From Microvirga massiliensis (GTDB lineage Bacteria > Pseudomonadota > Alphaproteobacteria > Rhizobiales > Beijerinckiaceae), in assembly GCF_001006805.1 (NCBI RefSeq), contig NZ_LN811356.1, positions 207,314 through 271,313 on the forward strand: a stretch of DNA of 64,000 bases, written 5' to 3'. The number at the start of each line of letters is the position of its first letter. The first letter of the stretch is position 1. The notes under the pieces are model-generated. The model saw only the letters and a program-made list of their open reading frames with translations. It did no database searches and was not told the DNA's origin. Made by a program: the position numbers and the translations under genes. Shown piece after piece: positions 25,096-32,522 of the stretch.

Positions 25096-26202
25096 TCAGG
25101 CGAGGATACCGGCCGCAGCCGCTCCGAACAGGGCGGCAGCGAGAATGATCGCGTCGTGAAGGCCGAGGAGCCAGCGCGGCGCGCGACTCTGGTGCAGGAG
25201 ACCGGTTGCCGCGACGGTGACGAGCGACCAGCCGGCTCCGAACAGGACGGCCGCTATCGCGAAGGCGGCTTCCGTCATGCCTTTTGCGAATGGCAGAAAG
25301 CCCGCGACGGTCATGGCAGCGCCGAACACCAGAACGGGGACCGGCCGGGCCCGGGCGCCGAACGCAGCTAGCGGAAGGGCCGGCGCATACATCGCGACCA
25401 CATGCCAAGCGATCACGCCCGAGACGGCGCCCCCGAGTCCACAGCCTACCATAGCGATCGGCGCGGCGCCCATCAGGGCACTCATCAGGAGCCATGACGA
25501 TCCTGCCGCGATCGTGGCCCACGCAAAAGGCCTCCACTGCAGACGAGGCTGCGCCTCTTCCTCCACGTGCGATTGGCGTGGCAGAGGCAGCGAGGCCGCG
25601 GCGACGAGCGAGCCGATATGGGCCAGCGCCGCGGCGAGCGCGGCTCCCGTGAAAACCCGCGGAGCAGCGAGTGCTTCCGCAACGGCGATGATCGAGGGGG
25701 CCGCGAGTCCTGCGAGGGCGCCGGCCCCGAACACCAGCGCGATCGTTCCCAGGCCGCGTCCGCCGAGCGGTACGGCGGCATGGCGATAGAAGAGGCTGAA
25801 GCCGCCTGCGATCCCGAGCCAGAAGCCTCCCAGCAGGAGGGCGGCAAAGTTCTGCGTCTCGAGGGCAAAGGCGAGAATGATGCCGCCGGCTGAGCCCAGG
25901 GCGGCGCCGAGCGACAGCGCGGCGCGGCGCCCGAAGGCATCGCACAGGAACGAGGCCGGCAGGCTTGCCGATGCGGCTCCGGCATAGAAGGCGGCGAGCG
26001 GCAACGTCGCCCATCCACTCGACGGGGCGAGTTGCAGACCCGCGAGAGGCAGGATGCTCAGCGTCAGCACCTGGGCCACGATCGAGAAGGCGAAGCCCAG
26101 GGCGAGGCGCCCCACGCCCGGGCGGGCCCACGTCGACTCGACGGGGACCGCAGGTTCACACAGGCAGTCGAGACGGCCGGCGCGCGGTAGGGCGGTGTTC
26201 AT
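25096..26202 (-). CDS. ccoA: MFS copper importer CcoA (CalT family) for cbb3 oxidase assembly
   Basis: The 368-aa product is a twelve-helix major facilitator protein; 'DAFGRRAAL' at about 88-96 is the MFS loop-2/3 motif. It carries M240-SAL-M244 and H267-VVA-M271 in consecutive helices of the C-terminal half. In Rhodobacter capsulatus CcoA, the copper importer needed for cbb3 oxidase, the essential motifs are MxxxM and HxxxM with near-identical spacing. The start codon overlaps the ccoS stop (ATGA), so it is translationally coupled to the oxidase assembly operon. It would bring copper to the cytoplasm for CcoI-dependent delivery to CcoN. Family naming rests on motifs and context, not a database match. 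Confidence 0.72.
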   Translation of the reverse strand: MNTALPRAGRLDCLCEPAVPVESTWARPGVGRLALGFAFSIVAQVLTLSILPLAGLQLAPSSGWATLPLAAFYAGAASASLPASFLCDAFGRRAALSLGAALGSAGGIILAFALETQNFAALLLGGFWLGIAGGFSLFYRHAAVPLGGRGLGTIALVFGAGALAGLAAPSIIAVAEALAAPRVFTGAALAAALAHIGSLVAAASLPLPRQSHVEEEAQPRLQWRPFAWATIAAGSSWLLMSALMGAAPIAMVGCGLGGAVSGVIAWHVVAMYAPALPLAAFGARARPVPVLVFGAAMTVAGFLPFAKGMTEAAFAIAAVLFGAGWSLVTVAATGLLHQSRAPRWLLGLHDAIILAAALFGAAAAGILA

Positions 26203-26348
26203 GAGGGCAGGTCGTCGTCCGACAGAACGCGCACGGCCGCACCCTGGATGTCGTCGTATTGTCCGTTGCGCAGCGACCACATGAACGCAGCGAGCCCGGT
26301 CAGACCGAGGGAAAGCGCGATCGGAACGAGATAGATGAGGACATCCAT
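26199..26348 (-). CDS. ccoS: cbb3 oxidase maturation protein CcoS (FixS)
   Basis: This 49-aa gene is easily missed. The product is one membrane helix (about 4-24, 'LIYLVPIALSLGLTGLAAFM') followed by 'WSLRNGQYDD' and an acidic tail ending 'VLSDDDLPS'. The W-SLRNGQYDD motif is diagnostic of CcoS/FixS. CcoS is required for inserting haem and copper into the cbb3-type cytochrome c oxidase. It starts 3 bp after the ccoI stop and its TGA overlaps the ATG of the MFS gene (ATGA), so the genes are tightly coupled. Confidence 0.95.
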   Translation of the reverse strand: MDVLIYLVPIALSLGLTGLAAFMWSLRNGQYDDIQGAAVRVLSDDDLPS

Positions 26349-26351
26349 GGA

Positions 26352-28586
26352 TCAGGCCTCCTGCAGGACGGGCAGAGCCGGCGTCGCACCTTCAGCGGAT
26401 AGCTCCGTGCGAGCCGGCAGCCGTGCCCGAAGCGCGTTCAGGGTGACGAGCGTCGAGGAGCCCGACATCGCGAGCGCTGCAACGAGCGGCGTGACGAAAC
26501 CCAGGAAAGCGAGTGGCACGGCAAACAGGTTGTAGACGAGGGCAAGCCCGAGATTCTGGCGCATGAGCGCGCGGGCCCGACGCGCGACGAGCAGCGTATC
26601 GCAGACGGGTTGCAGTCGCTCGCCCAGGAAGACAGCGTCGGCCTGGGCCTGGGTGAGATCCGCAGCCGTGATCGGCGAAAGCGAGACGTCGGCCGCCGCG
26701 AGGGCCGGCGCGTCGTTGAGTCCATCGCCGACCATGAGCACGCGGCGGCCGGAGCGGCGGAGGTCCTCGATGACCTCAATCTTTCGCGCCGGCTTACAGC
26801 CGCTCTCGAAGCTGCCGACTGCCAGGGCCGCTGCAATCGGTGCAACGGCCTCCTCGCGATCGCCGGACAGAATGCGGCACTCGAGACCAAGCTCGCGCAG
26901 CCTGCGCGCCGCCGCGACCGCATCTGGCCGCAGGGCCTGACGGACTGCGAGGACGGCACGCTCCGATCCCCAGCTCACGGCGATCAGCGAGGCGTCCGGA
27001 TCGCGGCGCGCCGCGTCGTGCACGAGGTCCTCGGCCCCGCAGAAGGCCGGGCTCCCCAGGCGCAGCTCGCGCCCGTCGAGATCGACCCGCACGCCTTGTC
27101 CCGTCTCCTCGACAACGCCGTCGTACGGCCGACGGGATTGCGCTTCCGTTGCCACAGCCGCAGCGAGAGGGTGATGGCTCGAGATCGCAAGGCGGGCTGC
27201 TGCCTCGAGAAGAGAGGCCGATATGGAGCCGGCATTCGCGACACGCGGTTCCGGGAGCGTCAAGGTTCCCGTCTTGTCGAAGATGACGGTGTCGATGGTG
27301 GCGAACCGTTCGAGCGCATCGCCTGCATTGAGAAAGACTCCCGAGCGGAAGAGTGCGCCAGAGGCGACGACCTGCACGACGGGAACAGCGAGCGCGAGAG
27401 CACAGGGACAGGTGATGATCAGGACGGCAACCGCCGTGATGATCGCATCGTGCGCGCTCGCGCCGAGAAGCATCCATGTCAGCGCCGTCAGCGCTGCGGT
27501 CGTATGAACGACCGGAGCGTAGGCCCGCGCGACACGATCGGCGAGCTGCACGTAACGCGACTTCGCCGCCGATGCGTTCTCGAGGAGGCGCTCGACATCG
27601 TCGAGAAGCGTGCCCGTTCCGGCAGCCGTGACCGACACGGTCATGGTGCCGGCCTGGTTGAGCGAGCCGGCATAGACCTGGGATCCCGCCTCGATCTCGC
27701 GCGGCGTGGTCTCACCGGTCACGAGGCTTTCGTCCACCGCCGATGCGCCGTTCAGCACGATTCCGTCGACGGCGATGCGTTCGCCCGGGCGGACGAGCAC
27801 GCGGTCGCCTGCCTGCAGGACGGCCGTTGGAACCAGGGTGACCTCACCGCTGGAGTCGAGCCGGTGCGCCACCTCAGCCTTCAAGGCGGCGAGGTTCCCG
27901 GCGACGGCGCGCGTCCGGCGCCGCATCGCGTGATCGAGATAGCGACCGCAGAGCAGGAAGAACAGCAGCATCACGACCGAGTCGAAATAGGTGTGCTCGG
28001 CGCTGTTGATCGTCTCCACGACCGACATGATCAGGGCGAGAAGAATTCCGATCGTGATCGGGACGTCCATGTTGGTGCGCCCGGCCCGCAGGGCCGCCAT
28101 GGCGCTGCGGAAGAACGGCTGTCCCGAATAGGCGACGGTCGGCAACGCAATGAGCGCCGCCAGCCAATGAAAGAAGTCGCGTGTTTCGGGCGTGATGTCC
28201 GTCACGTTCCCGGACCAGACCGAGACCGCGAGAAGCATGATGTTCATGGAGGCGAAGCCCGCCACGGCCAGACACTTCAGCAGCCATTGCGTGCGGCGGG
28301 CCTCCTCATCCTCCACGGTTCTGGCCTGGTAGGGATGAGCCTTGTAGCCGAGTTCCCGAAGACGCTCGAGAACGCGTGCAGGATCGAATGCCCCTTCCCA
28401 CGCGACCGCCAGACGATGGCGCGTGTAGTTCAGGCGCGCCATGGCGATGCCGGGCAGTTGCCGGACGCCGTCCTCGATTTCGGTGATGCACGCCGCACAG
28501 GTGATCCCTTCGACGGCGAGCTCGAGATGCGAAGTACCGTCATCCTGCTGCCGCACATAGAGGGAGAGATCAAAGGACTCGGCCAT
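26352..28586 (-). CDS. ccoI: Copper-exporting P1B-type ATPase CcoI (FixI)
   Basis: The 744-aa product is a heavy-metal P-type ATPase. An N-terminal HMA domain binds metal through 'GITC30-AAC33'. Eight membrane helices follow, with the transport-site CPC motif at 393-395. The actuator TGE is at 290-292, the phosphorylated Asp is D437 in 'DKTGTLTL', and 'GDGLNDAPAL' is the hinge. Its place between ccoH and ccoS identifies it as CcoI, which supplies copper to the periplasmic side for the CuB centre of CcoN. It is of the usual length, about 730-760 aa. It forms one operon with ccoG, ccoH, ccoS and the MFS gene. Confidence 0.95.
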   Translation of the reverse strand: MAESFDLSLYVRQQDDGTSHLELAVEGITCAACITEIEDGVRQLPGIAMARLNYTRHRLAVAWEGAFDPARVLERLRELGYKAHPYQARTVEDEEARRTQWLLKCLAVAGFASMNIMLLAVSVWSGNVTDITPETRDFFHWLAALIALPTVAYSGQPFFRSAMAALRAGRTNMDVPITIGILLALIMSVVETINSAEHTYFDSVVMLLFFLLCGRYLDHAMRRRTRAVAGNLAALKAEVAHRLDSSGEVTLVPTAVLQAGDRVLVRPGERIAVDGIVLNGASAVDESLVTGETTPREIEAGSQVYAGSLNQAGTMTVSVTAAGTGTLLDDVERLLENASAAKSRYVQLADRVARAYAPVVHTTAALTALTWMLLGASAHDAIITAVAVLIITCPCALALAVPVVQVVASGALFRSGVFLNAGDALERFATIDTVIFDKTGTLTLPEPRVANAGSISASLLEAAARLAISSHHPLAAAVATEAQSRRPYDGVVEETGQGVRVDLDGRELRLGSPAFCGAEDLVHDAARRDPDASLIAVSWGSERAVLAVRQALRPDAVAAARRLRELGLECRILSGDREEAVAPIAAALAVGSFESGCKPARKIEVIEDLRRSGRRVLMVGDGLNDAPALAAADVSLSPITAADLTQAQADAVFLGERLQPVCDTLLVARRARALMRQNLGLALVYNLFAVPLAFLGFVTPLVAALAMSGSSTLVTLNALRARLPARTELSAEGATPALPVLQEA

Positions 28587-28595
28587 GGGACGAAC

Positions 28596-29105
28596 TCAGA
28601 GAGTGATGCGGCTCTTGGAGCGGAACATCCGCTCTTCGCCTCGGCGCAATTCGATGACGAGATCCCACTGCCCGTGCCGCGCGGTCGTGTGCCCCTCGAA
28701 CCGGCCGGGAGCCGTTTGCGAGAGAGTCACCGGAGCATCATCGCGGCGGTTTGCCGGATGGGCCAGTTCCATCGTGGCGTCGAGCGTCGGGATTGCCTGA
28801 TTCTGCGCATCCCGAGCGATGACGACGATGCGTGTGCCATCTTCCTCCGGGGCAAGGTTGGCCTCCACGTTCCAGTGGCGGGCCTCCTGCGCGCGGGCCG
28901 CTTCGGTGTCACGGCCGAAGGCGAGCCCGGCCTTGTAGGAACTTTCAGTCTCGACGCCGCCGAAGGTCGACACGGCGAAGCGTACGAACACCGCATTGGC
29001 CGCGAAGACCACGCCGAAGAACGCAAGCAGGCAAATGAGAACCATCCGACCGGTCAACGGGCGGCCGCCGTCATGAAGAACCGCTGTCTGGGACTTGTCG
29101 CTCAT
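28596..29105 (-). CDS. ccoH: cbb3 oxidase assembly protein CcoH (FixH)
   Basis: The 169-aa product has a short cytoplasmic N-terminus, one membrane helix (about 19-42, 'MVLICLLAFFGVVFAANAVF') and a periplasmic domain with the FixH pattern 'TESSYKAGLAFGRD' and 'PGRFEGHTTARHGQWDLVIEL'. FixH/CcoH interacts with CcoP and the assembling oxidase. The ATG at 29105 is chosen because it fits the normal FixH N-terminus; a longer frame upstream runs into the ccoG gene. It starts 13 bp after ccoG ends and stops 9 bp before ccoI. Confidence 0.92.
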   Translation of the reverse strand: MSDKSQTAVLHDGGRPLTGRMVLICLLAFFGVVFAANAVFVRFAVSTFGGVETESSYKAGLAFGRDTEAARAQEARHWNVEANLAPEEDGTRIVVIARDAQNQAIPTLDATMELAHPANRRDDAPVTLSQTAPGRFEGHTTARHGQWDLVIELRRGEERMFRSKSRITL

Positions 29106-29118
29106 GTGTATTCTCCCG

Positions 29119-30561
29119 TCAGGGGCCACGGAAATTGTCGCTGACGCGAACCATTTCGCCGCTCTCGGCATCAGTGAGCACGAAGGTGACGATGGTCGCG
29201 GACGAAACATGGTCGGAAGCCGTCAGCAGCACCCGTGCCTCGAAGGTCTGGTCGGGGCCGACCGAGAAGTTCGCCGTATTTTCCGAGCCGGCTTCGGTGC
29301 CGATCGCCTCCAGGCGGGCGGGCAGACCTTCGACCGAGAGCGTGTAGTGACGCGGCGCCAGATGCTTGTTCGAGACACGGATCGTGTAGGCGTTCCGGAT
29401 CGATCCGTCGGACAGGCGGACGAAGATCGGGTTGCGGTCGTGGATGACGCTCAGGCCCATCGTGTCGCGGAACGCGAGAGCACCGATCATGATCAGGCCG
29501 ACGGCGGCAATCGCGACGGCGTAGAAGACCGTTCGCGGACGGACGAACTTGCGGCTCTCCGACTTGCCCTCGATCCGCGCGCGGACGTTCAGGTCGGTGT
29601 CGTAGCCGATCAGACCCGTCGGGCGACCGAGCTTCGTCATTACCGAGTCGCAGGCGTCGATGCAGAGGCCGCACTGGATGCAGTCGAGCTGCAGTCCTTG
29701 GCGAATGTCGACTCCCGTTGGGCAGACATTCACGCACTGAAAGCAATCCACGCAGTCGCCGGCGGGCAGGCCTTCGCGCCGGAGGGCTTCGTTCTTCTTC
29801 ATCGATCCGCGCGGTTCGCCGCGATCGTAGCGATAGGTGACGTTGAGCGCGTGCTCATCCGTCAGCGCGGCCTGGATCCGCGGCCACGGGCACATATAGG
29901 TGCAGACCTGCTCCCGCATGTGACCGGCGAGCACGTAGGTCGTGAAGGTCAGGATCCCGATCCAGGTATAGGCGATCGCCGGCGCCTGCAGCGTAGCAAG
30001 TTCCTTCACGAGCGTCGGTGCATCGGCGAAGTAGAGAACCCAGGCGCCACCGGTCCACCAGGCGATCACGAGCCAGATCCCGTGTTTCAGGATCTTGCGC
30101 GAGACAATGTCGAGGGTGAGCTTCTGCGAGTCCTGGCGCATGCGCTCGCGGCGATCGCCCTCGACCCAGCGCTCCACGGCGTAGAACAGATCCGTCCAGA
30201 CAGTCTGCGGGCACAGATAGCCGCACCAGATGCGGCCCGCGACCGCATTCATGAGGAACAGAACGAGCGCCGCGAGAACGAGCAACCCCGTCAGGAAGTA
30301 GACCTCCTGGGGCCAGATTTCGATGAAGAAGAAGTAGAAACGGCGCCCGGGAAAATCGACGAGCACTGCCTGATCGGGGGCATGCGGCCCGCGATCCCAG
30401 CGCACGAAAGGCAGGAGATAATAGATTCCGAGCGTGATCCCCAGGAGAGTCCACTTCAGCGTGCGGAAGCGGCCCTTGACGGCCTGGGGATAGATCTTCT
30501 TGCGAGGCGCATAGAGCGGCCCGTCTTCAGTCGCAGATTGAGAGGTGAGGGGAGCGGCCAT
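29119..30561 (-). CDS. ccoG: cbb3 oxidase accessory ferredoxin-like protein CcoG (FixG)
   Basis: The 480-aa product has N-terminal membrane helices and the motif C113-GYLC117-PQ. Two 4Fe-4S sites follow: C270/C273/C276/C280 and C294/C297/C300/C304. The C-terminal ~150 residues form an Ig-like periplasmic domain. CcoG is a membrane-bound cupric reductase that helps supply Cu(I) to the oxidase. It is the first gene of ccoGHIS-MFS. An FNR/FixK box (TTGACCTAGGTCAA) is centred 62 bp upstream of the start codon, which fits an oxygen-controlled promoter of its own rather than read-through from ccoNOQP. Confidence 0.94.
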   Translation of the reverse strand: MAAPLTSQSATEDGPLYAPRKKIYPQAVKGRFRTLKWTLLGITLGIYYLLPFVRWDRGPHAPDQAVLVDFPGRRFYFFFIEIWPQEVYFLTGLLVLAALVLFLMNAVAGRIWCGYLCPQTVWTDLFYAVERWVEGDRRERMRQDSQKLTLDIVSRKILKHGIWLVIAWWTGGAWVLYFADAPTLVKELATLQAPAIAYTWIGILTFTTYVLAGHMREQVCTYMCPWPRIQAALTDEHALNVTYRYDRGEPRGSMKKNEALRREGLPAGDCVDCFQCVNVCPTGVDIRQGLQLDCIQCGLCIDACDSVMTKLGRPTGLIGYDTDLNVRARIEGKSESRKFVRPRTVFYAVAIAAVGLIMIGALAFRDTMGLSVIHDRNPIFVRLSDGSIRNAYTIRVSNKHLAPRHYTLSVEGLPARLEAIGTEAGSENTANFSVGPDQTFEARVLLTASDHVSSATIVTFVLTDAESGEMVRVSDNFRGP

Positions 30562-30616
30562 CGGAGCATGCGTCCTGTCGTTGACGCAGCGATAGAACCC
30601 ATGCCGTCCGGGCGCT

Positions 30617-30630
30617 TTGACCTAGGTCAA
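30617..30630. promoter_or_regulatory. FNR/FixK box upstream of ccoG
   Basis: TTGACCTAGGTCAA is a perfect palindrome of the form TTGA-N6-TCAA. It is centred about 62 bp before the ccoG start on the minus strand, compatible with a class II (-41.5) activator site and a leader of about 20 nt. Confidence 0.82.
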
Positions 30631-30672
30631 GATTGTGCGCACCCGCGGAATTTCTCCGGGTGAGGAGACAGC

Positions 30673-30688
30673 GCTTGCATTTGCAAGC
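30673..30688. other. Short palindrome between ccoP and ccoG
   Basis: GCTTGCATTTGCAAGC has 7-bp arms and a 2-bp centre. It lies 38 bp after the ccoP stop and beyond the ccoG FNR box. It could be a second operator or part of the transcript end of ccoNOQP. Confidence 0.35.
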
Positions 30689-30726
30689 ACTGCACAACAC
30701 CCGCGCTCGATGAAGATCGTGGCCTC

Positions 30727-31608
30727 CTACTTCTCGCCACCGCCGAGTGTCTGCACATACACTGTCAGCGCCTTGATGGTCGTCTCGTCGAGACGGCCCT
30801 GCCAGGCCGGCATCATGCCGCCGCGGCCGTTCCAGAGAGTCTCCATGATCACGGCGCGATCCGAGCCGTAGAGCCAGATCTTGTCGGCGAGGCTCGGCGC
30901 GCCGAGCTCATGATTACCGGTGCCGGTCTCGCCGTGGCAGGACGAGCAGCTTTCGGCAAAGACCCGCGCGCCGGTTTCGAGATCGGCGCCTTTCTCGACC
31001 GGAAGGTCGGAGAGCGAGCGCACGTAATCCGTCACGGCTGCGATCTCCGACCGCTTGAGCATTCCGTCGCGGCCGAAGGCCGGCATCATTCCCTGGCGCG
31101 TCTCGGCATGCGCGGAGCGGATCCCGTAGCGCACGGTCTGCTCGATATCTATGATCTTGCCGCCCCAGAGCCAGTCGTCGTCGTTGAGGTTCGGGTAGCC
31201 CTTGGCGCCGCCGCCACCGGCGCCATGGCATGGCGCGCAGTTGTCACCAAATGCGGCCTTGCCCTGTGCCATCGCGAAGGCGAGAAGCTCCGGATTCGCG
31301 GAGACCTCTTCCAACGGCGTTTCGGCGAGCTTGGCGGTCATCGTGGCACGCTGGGCCTTGAGAGCATCGAGGTCCGCAACGATCGCTTCGCGCGAGTGCC
31401 ATCCGAGCAGACCCTCGGTATAGGAACTCACGAGAGGCCATGCGGGATAGGCGATCATGTAAGCGAAGGCCCAGATGATCGTGCCGTAGAAGGTCCAAAG
31501 CCACCAGCGCGGAAGCGGCGTATTCAGTTCGGCGATGCCGTCCCATTCGTGCCCGGTCGTCGTCGTTCCGCTGACCGGGTCGACCTGCTCATGCGTATCG
31601 TGAGCCAT
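30727..31608 (-). CDS. ccoP: cbb3-type cytochrome c oxidase diheme subunit CcoP (FixP)
   Basis: The 293-aa product has an N-terminal FixP domain with a membrane helix (about 35-62, 'WWLWTFYGTIIWAFAYMIAY'). Two periplasmic cytochrome c domains follow, with haem sites C124-APC127-H128 and C221-SSC224-H225. CcoP passes electrons from the cytochrome c pool to CcoO and CcoN. The ATG at 31608 ('MAHDTHEQVDPVSGTTTTGHEW') is the standard FixP start; the frame upstream overlaps ccoQ. It begins 4 bp after the ccoQ stop. Confidence 0.95.
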   Translation of the reverse strand: MAHDTHEQVDPVSGTTTTGHEWDGIAELNTPLPRWWLWTFYGTIIWAFAYMIAYPAWPLVSSYTEGLLGWHSREAIVADLDALKAQRATMTAKLAETPLEEVSANPELLAFAMAQGKAAFGDNCAPCHGAGGGGAKGYPNLNDDDWLWGGKIIDIEQTVRYGIRSAHAETRQGMMPAFGRDGMLKRSEIAAVTDYVRSLSDLPVEKGADLETGARVFAESCSSCHGETGTGNHELGAPSLADKIWLYGSDRAVIMETLWNGRGGMMPAWQGRLDETTIKALTVYVQTLGGGEK

Positions 31609-31612
31609 GAAA

Positions 31613-31768
31613 TCAATCCTCCCGAAGAGGCATGCGCGCAGCGTCATCGAAATGCGATTTCCGCGACGGCGCGAGAGCGTAGACGAGCACCATCAGGAAG
31701 ACGGCGACGAAGTAGAGGAGCCCCCAGGTCTGGGCGAACTCCGCAAAGAACTTATAGGTCGTCGACAT
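31613..31768 (-). CDS. ccoQ: cbb3-type oxidase small subunit CcoQ (FixQ)
   Basis: A 51-aa gene too short for routine calling. The product has one membrane helix (about 14-33, 'WGLLYFVAVFLMVLVYALAP') followed by a basic tail ('SRKSHFDDAARMPLRED'), exactly the FixQ pattern. CcoQ stabilises the CcoNOP complex. It starts 9 bp after ccoO and ends 4 bp before ccoP, filling the only gap in ccoNOQP. Confidence 0.93.
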   Translation of the reverse strand: MSTTYKFFAEFAQTWGLLYFVAVFLMVLVYALAPSRKSHFDDAARMPLRED

Positions 31769-31777
31769 GAGGATTCC

Positions 31778-32512
31778 TCAGCGAATGTTCGCCTTGTTGT
31801 CGTACAGCTTGAAATCGACTTGCGTGCCGAGCATCTGCAGGTAGGCGATCAGAGCATCCGCCTCGCTGATCCGGCCCGGATTGGCATCGAAATCTCTGGA
31901 GACGGCATTCGGATAACGCTCCGCGAGTTCCGACGCGCTAGGGTGGTCGGTGGTCGCCTGCGTGCGCAGATCGGCCGCAGCCTTGTCGATCATCTCGGGC
32001 GTGTAGGGCACGCCCAGAAGAGCCTGCACCCTCAGGTCCTCGGAGAGGCGCTCGGTATCGACTTCGCGCTCAGCGAGCCACGGATAGCTCGGCATGATGG
32101 AGCCGGGTACGACCGCGCGTGGATTCATGAGGTGCTCGCGGTGCCAATCGTCCGAATACTTGCCGCCGACGCGCGCGAGATCCGGACCGGTGCGCTTCGA
32201 GCCCCACTGGAAGGGCCGGTCATACATGCTCTCAGCCGCGAGCGAGTAGTGGCCGTAGCGCTCGACCTCGTCCCGCAGCGGGCGGACCATCTGGCTGTGA
32301 CAGTTGTAGCAGCCCTCGCGGACATAGACGTTGCGGCCGGCGAGTTCGAGCGGCGTGTAGGGTCGCACGCCGTCGACCTTCTCAATCGTGCTCTTGAGGT
32401 AGAAGAGCGGCACGATCTCGACGAGGCCGCCGATCGAGATCACGATCAGCACACCAATGACAAGGATGATCGAGTTCGTCTCGAAAATCTTATGGCGGTT
32501 CCAGAGAGACAT
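31778..32512 (-). CDS. ccoO: cbb3-type cytochrome c oxidase monohaem subunit CcoO (FixO)
   Basis: The 244-aa product has an N-terminal membrane helix (about 12-37) and a periplasmic cytochrome c domain with C68-YNC71-H72 inside the family motif 'GCYNCHSQMVRPLRDE'. 'GSIMPSYPWL' holds a likely axial Met. CcoO carries electrons from CcoP to the haem b centres of CcoN. Its length is typical. It lies 10 bp downstream of ccoN in the same operon. Confidence 0.96.
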   Translation of the reverse strand: MSLWNRHKIFETNSIILVIGVLIVISIGGLVEIVPLFYLKSTIEKVDGVRPYTPLELAGRNVYVREGCYNCHSQMVRPLRDEVERYGHYSLAAESMYDRPFQWGSKRTGPDLARVGGKYSDDWHREHLMNPRAVVPGSIMPSYPWLAEREVDTERLSEDLRVQALLGVPYTPEMIDKAAADLRTQATTDHPSASELAERYPNAVSRDFDANPGRISEADALIAYLQMLGTQVDFKLYDNKANIR

Positions 32513-32522
32513 CGGTCGTTCC

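Noticed and set aside
24196..25371. Open frame of 391 codons overlapping the secreted protein and MFS genes
   Set aside because: It runs through two genes in other frames, is rich in Arg/Ser/Gly/Ala and has no motif; the signal peptide in the chosen frame is much stronger evidence.
26610..29144. Open frame of 844 codons opposite ccoI and ccoH
   Set aside because: Antisense shadow; the opposite strand carries clear P-type ATPase motifs and intact FixH features.
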